Translations under genes and position numbers: made by a program
NCBI GenBank assembly: GCA_013339895.1
Contig: JABACO010000013.1
Coordinates: 6,717,787-6,781,786 of the forward strand
Origin: Ephydatia muelleri
Taxonomy: Eukaryota > Porifera > Demospongiae > Spongillida > Spongillidae
Direction: 5' to 3'
DNA: 64,000 bases
In this document: positions 1-10,408 of the stretch, piece after piece
Layout of the letters: every line of letters starts with the position of its first letter
Position numbering within the stretch: the stretch's first letter is position 1
Notes under the pieces: generated by a model
Databases searched by the model: none
Seen by the model: the letters and a program-made list of their open reading frames with translations, nothing else
What the model was told of the DNA's origin: nothing

Positions 1-598
1 GTACACATGTACAAATGTAGGCAGGCATGATGCATATACACACATATACAGGGTGCATGCAAAGTGTTGCTTGACTATACTTTTCTGTGGAACTATACGT
101 GACATGCTGACACAATCACTCCAACAGGAGTACAGTCACTCCAACAGGGGCACGTGCAGTCCAGGGCCGTAGCCTGCCAGAAAAAGGAGCGTGTCCGTTA
201 ATTAAATCAGTGTACCTCGCGCCTAGCATACGGATTACGTTAGTGATCAGGTGTGGTGGTGACTGCTATCATGGGTTTTCCTCTACATTAAGAGGGGGTC
301 CTACTGCAAATAAGTTGATTGCTATGTGAAACCAAATTAGACGTCTCCACTACAAATCCAATTCTGGCTTAATTTTCCAACGAAGTTTAGGTAGTTTATG
401 TTTGGTCTGAAGTTTGAACCACTTATTTAGTAAAGATTGGGGAAATGAGTTGCCATGAGTGGTATTCGAACCTCAGCCGCGCTTTCCGTTTCCCCATGCA
501 ATATATCGATTGATTACACAATTGATTAATATCTATATAGATGTTTACGGAGGGGGGATACCTATCTGCTGTTTTCTGGAACTATCGTCAATTATATT
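1..598. other. No gene recognised
   Basis: I see no supported coding region or RNA gene here. Near 152-172 there is a GGGCCGTAGCCTGC-like string that resembles the end of the hAT element at 43,206, but no partner end or target duplication is visible. A B-box-like string (minus strand, about 450-462) does not fold into a tRNA T-arm. Confidence 0.5.
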
Positions 599-600
599 TA

Positions 601-884
601 TACCGTAAAGTACCACGAATAAGCTCCCCCCTCCCCCCTCCACCCCCAGCAATAAAAAATGGCTCGTGTTTAACCATCCGCATCTTCGTAATCGCGAACA
701 CTTCTGCGTATCTTTTTTCATCATCATGCATGTACAGACAGTACACAGATATCATTTTTGTTTCTGAAATGTTGAGGAGACTTTCGAGGTTACGGAGATG
801 AGCACGTTTACCATTTTTTATTGTTGAGGGCGGAGGGGGGGGGGGGGGGGGGGGGGGGGAGCTTATTCGTGGTACTTTACGGTA
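601..884. mobile_element. Palindromic MITE, TA target duplication (family A)
   Basis: The ends are inverted copies: TACCGTAAAGTACCACGAAT at the left and its complement at the right, flanked by TA on both sides. Inside the ends are a C-rich run (about 623-650) and, at the other side, a G run of more than 20 bases (about 836-859). The arms continue inward with an imperfect match (AATAAAAAATGG near 650 against CCATTTTTTATT near 810). No coding capacity is visible. The TA duplication fits a non-autonomous Tc1/mariner-type element. Confidence 0.75.
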
Positions 885-1168
885 TAGTTACCAGTCGCGT
901 GACTACTTTATGCAATTTGCTCTTCTCTGCCGTGAACTATATGCTTTGGAACTACTTATATATTACATGTAGGCATACTTAATTCAGTTGTTATGTCGTG
1001 TAGCTACTCATCTCCATATTTATATCGGTTTGGTCCACAGTGATGTATTTCAAATTAAACTGCTAAGTTTGGGCATTAAACCTGGTTTGGTGTTCAAACC
1101 ATCCGCATTTAAAATGGTTTGAAAACGTTTGGTTTGATATATCGACCAACTTATATAAAATAATCATA

Positions 1169-1385
1169 TGGGACAGTTTCCGCGAAAATTGCCCCACGGT
1201 TAAAATGTTGCATCGCGTTTGAATTGCTATAACTTCCCAACGGATAACGCTATCGAATTCCTAATTTCAACACTTCATACTACACCATTTCACTATGAAG
1301 TGTAGAAAATAGGAAGTCAATAGCGTTATCCGTTGGGAAGTTATAGTGATTCAAACGCGATGCATTTTTAGCGGAAACTGTCCCA
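1169..1385. mobile_element. Palindromic MITE with TGGGACAGTTTCCGC ends (family B)
   Basis: A 217-bp foldback element begins TGGGACAGTTTCCGC and ends with the complement, flanked by TA on both sides. The arms are long: ATAACTTCCCAACGGATAAC near 1,229 pairs with its complement near 1,326. The centre is a short unpaired spacer. It has no open frame of note. A one-armed relative lies at 46,599. Confidence 0.8.
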
Positions 1386-1477
1386 TATACTGCCTGTGTA
1401 AAAATATACATGAGGTGGGTTGATGCAGATACGGAGATACGAATCACTTTGATCATTCATCACGCTAGATCCTGTTG

Positions 1478-1573
1478 CAAAGGGCTATCGCGCGCCTCTC
1501 GAGTGTGAACAAAAGGGCTATCGCGCGCCTCTAGAGTGTGAACAAAAGGGCTATCGCCTCTCGAGTGTGAACA
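1478..1573. repeat. 33-bp tandem repeat, about 3 copies
   Basis: Three adjacent units read AAGGGCTATCGCGCGCCTCT followed by a YGAGTGTGAACAA-type tail. The third unit lacks a few bases. The sequence is much more GC-rich than its surroundings. No function can be assigned. Confidence 0.75.
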
Positions 1574-1865
1574 ATAGTCACAATAACTGACGAGGGGCGT
1601 ATAACGGCGCGCGCTCCTAATATGCCTTAAATAGACAAGCATCATGAATGCGCCACCTCCTAAACATAAAGCACGAAAGGTGAGTATTAATTAAGTCAGC
1701 ATTTCAATTTTGTTTTCAATAGTATACCGCTCTACCACAAGTTTGAACTCGTACACGAGTTATTTGCGAGTCGCGTTCGTTAAGATCTCTCTAGTAGTTG
1801 TTTTTCCGACCCACGCTAACTATACTATACGGTATTGTATTGCATAGTGTATGGTGTACACTAAT

Positions 1866-3220
1866 CATGGGCGCCCCCAGCATTTCTTGAAGGGGGGGGC
1901 CAGTCGGGGAAGGGGGGCGCCAATTGGGAAGGGGAGGGGGGAGGATAATAAATTTTGCTGGTCAATTCACATATCAAATATTACAGTGCAAATCATAACA
2001 ATATCTAGATATAGATTATATGTTTATGAGAACATCAGATTGGACAGGTCAATCTTTCTTGGGTGGAGTGTTAAAAAAATAACTTGAGCAATTCTTGTTA
2101 AAATATGTTTATACAATTTCAGTCGATTCTGCAAGTCACTGTTAACTTGGAAACTGATAGTTGTTTCTGGTTGTTCAAATCGATGTTTAATACCTTCAGC
2201 AACAAAGCATGCATCCTGATGGTATTCTGATTGACTGTGGATAGCCTCTTTTTCATACATTTTTTTGTAATTTGAACAACCAATGTTAACAAAACTAGAA
2301 AGCTGACTACGGTCTTTCATTCCTCGTTTAGTGGCATGTAGAGGAATAAACAAACTACATGGCAAGCAGAAGATGCTATTTGTAGAAGGACTGAAAACAA
2401 AATTATTGCTCAACATAGACGGGCTGCATTTCTGTGCCGTCCTGATTGCACAATAACTGGAAATGCATCGTCAGTTGTTGGTCGTACGTGATGCTTCAAT
2501 ACAAGGTACTTATCATGCTCTGTTAACTTTTTAAGGGATTCTTCACATTTTGACCATTCCCCAACATCTGTAGGTGCACATTTGCCATATAGTACTTCTG
2601 CTATGTCATACTGGTAAGGTACAGCAGCACTAGTACCTGTATGATGGTTAGAAGTGGATGGTACACTATCTCCTTGTGGGGAGGACAGTGTAGGATGTTC
2701 CAAAGAGGATGAACACAAAGCTTCACCTTCATTGCTGGAGGTAGTGATGCCCACTGCAATATTTGCACCTTGGATAATCTCCAATCTGTCAGCCCGATCA
2801 ACAGACACAAGATCGGATAGTACTTCTGGCTGGCTAGTACACGTATCAGGTGCGGTGAGAGATTTTGACTCAGCGGACGTACCAGTAGTAACCAAAGTGC
2901 GACAGCCTATGTATACAAAAATGCAATTAAACGTAACGCAGAACAAGCTAGCGAACCTTCCGAGGTCGAGACCGCACTACAAGCCGTACGAGCAAAATAG
3001 GTCGTAATGCTTTCTGTCGCCTCTGCACTTCGCAATAATTCGCGCTGCCACTTTGATTTCCGACTTTCAGCACCACTCAATTTTCGTTTCGATGCCATGC
3101 GCATATGGGGAACGGGTTAAATAATTCAATAAAAGGGGGCGGCGGCAGGGAGGGGGGCGCCATTGAGACCTAAAGGGGGGGGCCATGGCCCCCCCTGCCC
3201 CCCCCCTGGGGACGCCCATG
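1866..3220. mobile_element. hAT-type DNA transposon, deletion derivative, 5-bp target duplication
   Basis: The element starts CATGGGCGCCCCCAG and ends CTGGGGACGCCCATG, an almost perfect inverted pair. It is flanked by CTAAT on both sides (1,861-1,865 and 3,221-3,225). A 5-bp duplication fits the hAT5 branch rather than the usual 8 bp. Long G/C runs sit just inside both ends. It carries only the N-terminal part of a transposase on the minus strand, so it should be non-autonomous. Confidence 0.8.
2024..3104 (-). pseudogene. N-terminal fragment of a ZMYM1/TTF-type hAT transposase
   Basis: The minus strand begins MRMASKRKLSGAESRKSKWQ, a basic start common in hAT proteins with TTF-type zinc fingers. 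A probable short intron follows: a GTTCGC donor after STSEG, and an acceptor ending ATACATAG near 2,906. Downstream is a Ser/Thr-rich linker. The zinc-finger region follows, with NSIFCLPCSLF and then VNIGCSNYKKMYEKEAIHSQ, the pattern of the TTF domain. Two overlapping frames (to about 2,410 and from 2,416) show at least one frame break. The catalytic core and the C-terminal dimerisation domain are missing, so this is a remnant carried by the 1,866-3,220 element. Confidence 0.65.
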
Positions 3221-3516
3221 CTAATATATCTGCAAAGAAAATAATACAGTGCATACGAGCGAGTTGCGCTCTGTTCACTCGCGAGTCATTATGCCGGTGT
3301 GTATAAAACTTGATGTTGGTATTTGCATGGATATGTTGTCACTCTTATGTTGGTAGTGTATAAGTAAATATATGAGTACAGAATAAACTTTAATTTTACG
3401 TGTATTGGATAGAAAACACAAACTTAAGGCGCTAGCCTATATGATTAAGCCGGACCAAGATGATGTCCTTCAATTTTGGGCATGTCTTGAGCGTATAAGT
3501 CACGTACTAGATGACT

Positions 3517-3567
3517 ATCATTGAAGTGTTCATATGCAGACGTTGGCATATGAACACTTCAATGATA
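3517..3567. repeat. Hairpin, about 20-bp arms
   Basis: TATCATTGAAGTGTTCATAT is followed, after a short spacer with AGACGTTG, by its reverse complement ending AATGATA. It may be a tiny foldback repeat. Confidence 0.7.
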
Positions 3568-3629
3568 CCCATCTGCATATGGCTGATATGCAGACTCTGC
3601 ACAGCTCTGCATACTTAATGCTGTGGCGC

Positions 3630-3775
3630 AGTGCTAGTTGTGTGTCCCTTTGCATTGCTAGTTGCTTCAGTGCATTGCAAGGTGTGTGTCCTTTCCTTCG
3701 GTAGTGGTGTGTGCCTCTGCATTGCAATTTCATGTGTGCCTCTGCATTGCAAGTTATGTATACCTACAGTGGTTG
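3630..3775. repeat. Imperfect direct repeats with TGCATTGCAA core
   Basis: Variants of TGTGTGCCTCTGCATTGCAA recur about five times at uneven spacing of roughly 25-45 bp. This is a degenerate minisatellite. It does not code for anything I recognise. Confidence 0.6.
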
Positions 3776-3784
3776 TGTGTGGTG

Positions 3785-3967
3785 TCAGGAAGCAATAAAA
3801 GAAAAAGTGTTGCGTGCTTCAGTTCCCCATGCTCCATACGTCTCTACGGCTAGGGGAGTGCAGCGCCATCCTAGTTCAGAGCACTTGACATCGTACTTGG
3901 AGTGTTTACGTACCTCTGCTGCTACATTAACCAAACCCGTTGACAGAAATTTGCCTAGCGGCAGCAT
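3785..3967 (-). pseudogene. C-terminal tail fragment of a LINE-like retroelement
   Basis: The minus strand encodes KCSELGWRCTPLAVETYGAW, the same tail motif as the plus-strand piece at 61,913-62,203 (KCVELGWRYIPLAVESYGAW). I associate this tail with the C-terminal nuclease-like end of an invertebrate LINE family. The rest of the element is not present here. No poly(A) or target duplication could be identified. Confidence 0.55.
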
Positions 3968-4084
3968 GTTAATTTCAAAATCTCCGATTTTTTACCTATC
4001 AGGTCAACATTTATTCCTTTTGCCTACATTTGCGAACACCCGGTATAATCCGCTCACTGTATATCTAACTCTCACCATTATTAA

Positions 4085-4285
4085 CAATTTTATTAATCCG
4101 TACGCAATGACGCAATGTCATACTTTTATAAATAAATTATGGGCGGTAGAAATTAATTATTTGTAGTTTAAGAATGGTATGATTTTATATATCATAATGT
4201 AAATTTTAAACTTGTTTAAAAATCAATTTAAAAAAAAAAAGCAAGATGACCGCCTACGTATGGGCCATTTCTGTCGATCTTCTAA
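4085..4285 (-). repeat. Dispersed repeat, inverted copy of 34,185-34,400
   Basis: Read on the minus strand, this segment matches 34,185-34,400: both contain AATGGCCCATACRTARGCGG and, farther on, TTTAATTTCTACCGCSCATA-type sequence followed by TTGCGTCAT. The match is imperfect. No open frame or terminal repeat could be defined. Confidence 0.6.
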
Positions 4286-4599
4286 GGTGATGTCACTGGG
4301 GTGTTTTGCTTAGTATAATACAACATAATGCTGTGGAGCGGTCGGAAAGCGGGCTGGCTGCATGCATGGGCGTCATCACACCTACAGCACTCATTACTAA
4401 TGGGAGTACTACGCGACTTCTCAAAAGGATATACAATTTTGGTTGGTGCGCTTGTGCAGGAAAGCTAGCTGGAGTCGCCATTAGGCACGTGCAACAGCAT
4501 GCAATTCACTATAGCAGCAGCTGCTCAGCTAATTAAATTACATCAATATGCTCGTATCATGAATAATTTAAAAGTTATACTTTATTTAATTTATTTTTT

Positions 4600-4665
4600 T
4601 ATAAAATAGTGCAGCGGCCATGCCCGCTGCTGCTGCCGTAGCTCCTACGCCACTGCAAGTACAGA
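4600..4665. repeat. Possible single hAT end
   Basis: GTAGCTCCTACGCCACTG looks like the right end of a hAT element (complement CAGTGGCGTAGGAGC). No matching left end or target duplication is seen, so this is a weak call. Confidence 0.3.
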
Positions 4666-4943
4666 ATTGCTTCCACCTCTATGTTTTTTTCCCCCCTTTC
4701 GCAATTAGTTCACCTTTTCGGTGGCAATGCAGTAATATAATACATACATGCCTGCACAGGAAGGGCGCCAACATTGTCAAGACTCAGCATAACACTTGAA
4801 AGCTTTCTTTTCGTGATCAACATCAAGGTATTAGAAAACTATCTGATTACGTCAAATAATAGTGAATAGATTATGAAAACATCTGGTACAGGTGGGTGCT
4901 GTGCTTGTTGACGATTGTGTTGTACCATAGATATTAGAATGGA

Positions 4944-5235
4944 TTGAATCCACAACATAAGGGGGTAGCAGAATCCACAACATAAGGGGGTAGCAGAATC
5001 CACAACATAAGGGGGTAGCAGAATCCACAACATAAGGGGGTAGCAGAATCCACAACATAAGGGGGTAGCAGAATCCACAACATAAGGGGGTAGCAGAATC
5101 CACAACATAAGGGGGTAGCAGAATCCACAACATAAGGGGGTAGCAGAATCCACAACATAAGGGGGTAGCAGAATCCACAACATAAGGGGGTAGCAGAATC
5201 CACAACATAAGGGGGTAGCAGAATCCACAACATAA
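4944..5235. repeat. 25-bp minisatellite, about 11 copies
   Basis: The unit contains GAATCCACAACATAAGGGGG followed by TAGCA and is nearly identical in every copy. Because 25 is not a multiple of three, all minus-strand frames stay open across it and give repeated peptides such as LLPPYVVDSATPL. This is a by-product of the repeat, not evidence of a gene. Confidence 0.9.
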
Positions 5236-6183
5236 CTTGAGGAGGTAGCAAAGGCTACAGCAAATAAACCACAATCTGCTCCTCTTTGCATTTGTACGAC
5301 AGGAAAATTGAGAGTGATATCATTTTATTGGTAATAATGAATTCTAACCCCAGACAATTGCAGCGCTCCCACATACCCCCCATGGCTGGGCGGGTGGGGG
5401 CACTTCGCCCTTTTTTTTTTTTCCCCCCAAACCCTCATCTCCCAATCAGCCTGTGGGCCTAAAACTTTACTTAAATGCTGAAACGGGGAAAGCAAAAAAC
5501 TTTGTTTCCATACCCCGCGATGCATGTACATACAAATGTGCACCGCGGAACACGCGGGTTAGTACCTGGTTCTGCCTCCTGTGTTTGCAGAACCTTTAAT
5601 ACAAATCTGTTAGCCTTTCGTCTAATAGTCCTCTTGTGGCTTAGAGTAGAACCATCCGGGTACAAGATACTGAAACACTTCTTGGACTAAGTCTACAGAC
5701 TTTTCTGTCTTTAATCTAACCAAGTGGCAAAATGAATGCGGACAATACACGGAGTCTTTTTTTTAATTGTTTCGGGCCCGGACCAATATTCCATGAAAAT
5801 TTTGGTCCGAGCGGACAAAACTTCTCGGCGGACCAAAATTTCCGTGACACGTTTTCGGTGGACCAAAATTTCCGTGACAGAATATTTAATTTAAATGCAT
5901 TTTTATAACATCATTGCATAATTATAAGCTAAATACGACACTAACCATGCAACTACAAACAAAGACATTAAAATATCATCTACTATATTCCAGTTCACTG
6001 CGCTACCAAAGCAAGAGAGATCTGATCGGAAAGGTGTTAAGCATGTTGTACATACATCGCCCCCCCTCCCCCCCCTCCCCCCCCCTCCCCCCCCTCCCCC
6101 CCCTCTTTCACACTAGGTTTAGACTGGGGTTGGAAACGGTTCACGTGATCTATCGTAAAGGCTATGAGCCGTCAATATTATAA
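5236..6183. other. Intergenic; short tandem repeat and C-rich run
   Basis: No gene recognised. At 5,830-5,879 the string GGACCAAAATTTCCGTGACA occurs twice with a 30-bp period. At about 6,059-6,104 there is a long C-rich run. Confidence 0.5.
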
Positions 6184-6231
6184 TGGATAGTACCATAGAT
6201 AATAGACTACTCTATTATCTATGATAGTACC
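6184..6231. repeat. Hairpin around GATAATAG...CTATTATC
   Basis: GATAGTACCATAGATAATAG is followed after a few bases by CTATTATCTATGATAGTACC, giving an almost perfect stem of about 20 bp. It could be a minimal foldback insert. Confidence 0.7.
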
Positions 6232-6913
6232 TTCCGTGTTTGGCGAAAACTTTCTTATAGCTGGTTTGAGTGAAAGGTAAGGTTTCCCGAGAACGTTATG
6301 AAGTTCTGTTAACGAGTTTAAGCTACGTGTGAGAAACCTTTGTGGGCGTGCAAAAACTGTTCTGTATCTTTTGTGAGCCTGCTTTCTTATAAATAGTCCT
6401 TCGTAGCAATCTGGATAGAACTGGATAGGTTTTGCCCTTTTCCCTAGCTTTGAAACCACGAAATGGCATGAAACAGCGTTTTCGACATACTGTCAGTTCT
6501 TGGCGTAAAGCTTCTTTATCGGAAGTTTCGCTAGAAACTCCCATAGAAGATTTGACCCTGACTATAAAGTCATGAAAAACACGCGACGTGCTTCTAACGA
6601 GACTCCCGACGATCGGATCGTTTAGTTTGTTGTTTAAATCTAACGAGAAAACTAAAATGAGAAGTTTGGTCGTTGTTAAACCGCGCGGTTGTAGAAAACA
6701 AAAGGGTACTGTTTGTCCTCGTACCCAGTCCCGGAATTATCCATCTTGACCACGCATAACTCGGGCACTTTTTAAAAACAATGAAAGATTTACCTATCGC
6801 TTCAGAATTGGCTACCAGAGTACCCTCCGTACCCCCCCCCCCCCCGTGATCATTGCATGGGGGAGGGGGACGAACCATTGAGAGGCGCGCGATAAATGAG
6901 CAAAAATCAATGA
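6232..6913. other. No gene recognised
   Basis: Open frames on the minus strand at 6,323-6,544 and 6,594-6,932 have no recognisable domains. A run of C/G lies at about 6,831-6,846. Confidence 0.4.
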
Positions 6914-7169
6914 GACAAGTAACTAAAAACATTCTCTATGAGAAAGTTGGTGCATGGTATATACGAGTTGAAGGCATTAGTGGTGTAAAAAGCAAAGTGT
7001 CTAACAATAATAGTCCCACATTTGTATGATGTTATGTAATTCGCGTGCTAAATATATATATTTTTCCCCTTATTGTTAGACCCTTGTTTCCTTGCTTTTT
7101 ACACTATTATTGCTTTCAAATCATATATACTACCAACTTTCTCAATTAGAGTGGTTTTAGTTACTTGTG
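6914..7169. mobile_element. Foldback MITE, family C (diverged copy)
   Basis: The left arm begins ACAAGTAACTAAAAACATTC and the right arm ends with a matching TTTTAGTTACTTGT. Both arms contain GAGAAAGTTGG and GTGTAAAAAGCA-type strings facing each other. It is the older relative of the near-perfect copy at 50,676-50,975. Confidence 0.75.
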
Positions 7170-7319
7170 TAAATAGTTTTGACGGGATTTGAGCTTTCAT
7201 CCTCTAGTGCACTCATTTAACGATAGAACCGTGCTATGGACTAAGCCAGGGAGCGCTATCTTTACATCGAATAGCGTCAATCATTAGGGACACGGCACGG
7301 AATAGCGATTTTGACATAC

Positions 7320-8045
7320 TGTTAGTTAAGGCCGGCGTATAGCTATTGTAAATAGTTTTAATGGTGCTTGAAGTTGAACTGAGCTATAGACTAAGCCAAG
7401 GTGTGTTGCTAAAAAATTGTCTTTGCATCGACATACTGTTACTGTATTAGTTGGTGGCGTCTAACTCCTCCGTACGAGTTATACGATACTTTGAACGTGG
7501 AGCAGCAGGATCTTTAGGGAAAGCTCCGCTGAAGTGGGAGAAGCTAAGGGTAAGAAATATAGCTATACTACGGTCAGCAGAGCGGTAACTACGACAATCT
7601 TTCGCTATAACACAGTAAATTGGCGTGCACATGACTGTTTGCAATCCCTAAGTAATGTAGGCTCCAAAATAATACATTCATAGCTAATTACATGTAAAAA
7701 TGACGAGCGTGAGATAACCTTTTAACTCTACCAGCCGTGACATCATCAATTATAACGATGACAGATCAGGATGGTTAGCTTCCAAATCGTTGACTGGGCT
7801 CGTGGTCCCCAGTCCATTGATATTTATCGATCGTTGGGCCGTTCAATAACGAAGTTAGACTACAGGAGAGACTGGAAGCAGGTAATTCTTGTCGTAATTA
7901 CTATTGTATTATGCTATGTTCGGTGCCTTAAAAATTGCAAATCTAGCCTACTGGGCCCCCCCGCACCACAACCTAAAGGATCACTCCCTGTTACAGGCTT
8001 AGTTAATTAATTCCACCTGTATTGTTATACCGACCCCCCCCCCCT
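7320..8045. repeat. Repeated segment, copy 1
   Basis: About 725 bp recur in inverted orientation at 22,629-23,028 and 26,672-26,900. There the copy is interrupted by an LTR-type element. The match covers AGCAGCAGGATCTTTAGGGA near 7,501 and CCACAACCTAAAGGATCACT near 7,967, through to a C run (about 8,033-8,044) that corresponds to the long G run in copy 2. The segment has no recognisable gene or clear terminal repeats. Confidence 0.8.
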
Positions 8046-8104
8046 ACATTTTGCAAATATGCAAATGTAAGACTGTTGGTTGTAGGATCCTATCAAACCC
8101 CACT

Positions 8105-8215
8105 GTAACAGTACTGTACCTTGTTTCCTTGCTTCTTGAACCACCAATCCTACATCTTACGGATCACTTTCTCGACGAGAATTTTTTTTTTTTAATTTAC
8201 TTGTTCCCCTAATTT
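8105..8215. mobile_element. Fragment of MITE family C
   Basis: One arm only: CTTGTTTCCTTGCTT, then CTTTCTCGACGAGAAT, then AATTTACTTGTTC, in the order found in the right arm of the copy at 50,676-50,975. The other arm is absent. Confidence 0.5.
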
Positions 8216-9714
8216 TTATTTTTATTTTTCCTCCTCTCAGGAGCAGAGATAATATATATTCAATATACTATCTCTGCCAGGAGTCATTATTGGCAAAAAC
8301 AAAGTGTTGAATATTTCGTTGTTCAAGCTTACTACAGCTTGGACACTGTGTTTTCGTTGTAATGTAGCACGCCTGGATTCTGAGTTTATCTTGTTGGTAT
8401 CCAGGTGCTCTGAGAAGCCCGCTTGGCCTCGGGACCCTCTTCGAGCCGAGCTCGTTTAGCGGTTAGCTGATTTTTGTTTCAATCTCGGCTCTCTTAAACT
8501 AAGAGTTCTCCTTGATACCCATTCTTGCTCTTTGCCTTGCTCGCCTCAGAACGCGGCTCGTTTCGAACGGTTTGTGCATATTATTTACGCTTGTGATGTC
8601 AAATTGTGCGACCGTTAATGAATGTGTAGCTACTAAGTACGCGCGTGGTGACATCATATTGCGCGCAGAGCTTGCAGCTGGGCAACCATTAATGAATTTT
8701 CAACTGTACAGGAATCGATTTCTTCGACTGGAAACAACAGAAAATTTCTTTTAGACAGTGGTACGACATTGTTCTTTATTATACCAGTTCCAAACAAACT
8801 GAAAGTATAGTGATGCAAAAGCATAATTAGTTGCAGGGGAGCACATCTTGGACAATGCGGCAAAACTTTGGGAGTCAAGTATGATATATATTTTGATTTA
8901 TCAACCATTGGCCAGACGGTTAACCACCTCTCTTAACAGAGCTTTTGTATGAAAGTGTATAACTTTATAGTGATGTCAAATTCTGTAGTACTAACTATTG
9001 GTACGCATTTTAGTCACTAGATAACTGTCTCAACAATTGTTTTTTGCTTTAGATTTTTAACACCATGTTGCACAAATACGTGCCAGGTAGAACAAAGGAG
9101 CAAATAGTATGTTAGCTCGTTAAGAAATTAAGCCTTATAACTTCCATCCAGTGAAGAAACAGAGAGGTTCAAATGATTGTAGTCTTTTTGCTTTTGCCAC
9201 TTCCCTTTGAAGTATCACATATCTCCCAGCAATGGTGTACACACAGAAATCCTTGAGAACCCACCTGTTGGTTTGTCTAGTTAATCACAAAATGTATATG
9301 TATTTCCCCAGAAAGGACAAAAGCGCCTCGCACGGATAAATGAAATTCTGTTGTGCATGCATGTTTACCTTGTATGCATTCAAGTGCCAACTTTAGCTGC
9401 CTGACTGACACATGTAGCATGGTTTAATTTAATACTGATTCTGTCATACAAGCATGCCTTTCATTGAAATGCGATCCTTATAAATCTAGCAATATAAGCA
9501 GCTTTGCACATAATGTAACTGCCCCAATAAGCATGTAGCTTGTAAACTTGTGCTGTTATCGTCTAATTATATTTTACGAATCACATCGTCCACAGCAGGA
9601 TAAACTCATAACATGCACGCAGACATGCACATATGTTTACAAATAGTGTATTGATCTGATTTCATTATTATAGTTATGTATATGCCAGGCCTATATTCAA
9701 ACACTTTTCAAGTG
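8216..9714. other. Intergenic; hairpin with AGAGATAAT arms
   Basis: No gene recognised in 1.5 kb. At about 8,241-8,278 GCAGAGATAATATATATT faces ACTATCTCTGC across a short centre. The open frame at 8,512-8,754 has no known domain. Confidence 0.4.
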
Positions 9715-9840
9715 TTAGGACATTCTCTCTTGGGCATCAATGTCCCCCTAGGCATAAATGTCTCCTGCCGACATATATGCCTAGGCATCGTTGTCAGGGG
9801 GACAATAGTGCCTAGGACTGGGGAGGGGGTAGTGACACTG
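9715..9840. repeat. TGCCTAGGCA palindrome cluster A
   Basis: Three or four imperfect units of about 30 bp carry a CCTAGGCAT or TGCCTAGG core and GTC or GAC flanks: CCCCCTAGGCATAAATGTC, ATATATGCCTAGGCATCGTT and AATAGTGCCTAGGACTGG. Similar clusters lie at 15,515-15,700 and 22,490-22,585. Confidence 0.7.
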
Positions 9841-10408
9841 GTATACTAGACACTTTAAATTTCACGAACTGAAATTGCAGCTGCTTATAGCTAAGATAAT
9901 TGCTACCACAGCTGCTGTACATTGTACACATGCAATACAATCGTGCTACCTCATGAGGGACAGGGGAGCTTTCAGCGCCCCCAGTTTTTCAATTTTTCAA
10001 TCTTGTCGTGAAATGTCCTACACTAACTTGAAAAGTAAAAACGGTCCGTGGAAGTAATGTGTTGTACATTACAATATATGAACAATAGTGCATGATTGCA
10101 ATAAAAATTATGCATAACCATTTTACGTAAGGAGGTAACCTTTATGTAGTGATGAAAGGGTTAAACAATTAAAAATAAACTGTGTAATTGTTTACACACA
10201 TATGCTGTGTGTTTCTGCAACTCAGAAGTCCAAGAGCCTGTGAGCCAAGATGGATGGAGTTCTTGTGTAGATTGATCTCATTCCGTTTATTCATTCACAT
10301 CAAGCTATTATATTATAACTAAGTTTTAACATTTTAAAAAGTATAACAGATATTGAAGAGTTGGTATGATTTTTCACTCAGAATTCTGAACAATTTACTT
10401 ATCATCCA

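Noticed and set aside
4839-5291. Long overlapping minus-strand frames with repeated Pro/Leu/Cys peptides
   Set aside because: They are produced by the 25-bp minisatellite, which keeps all three frames open; no start context or domain supports a protein.
7184-7260. Minus-strand A-box and B-box-like strings (GGCTTAGTCCATAGC and GCTCAAATCC)
   Set aside because: Possibly a tRNA-derived SINE head, but I could not pair the acceptor or anticodon stems, so no tRNA or SINE is called.
9715-9840. CRISPR-like reading of the TGCCTAGGCA clusters
   Set aside because: Too few units, no unique spacers of constant length, and no cas genes in a eukaryotic context.
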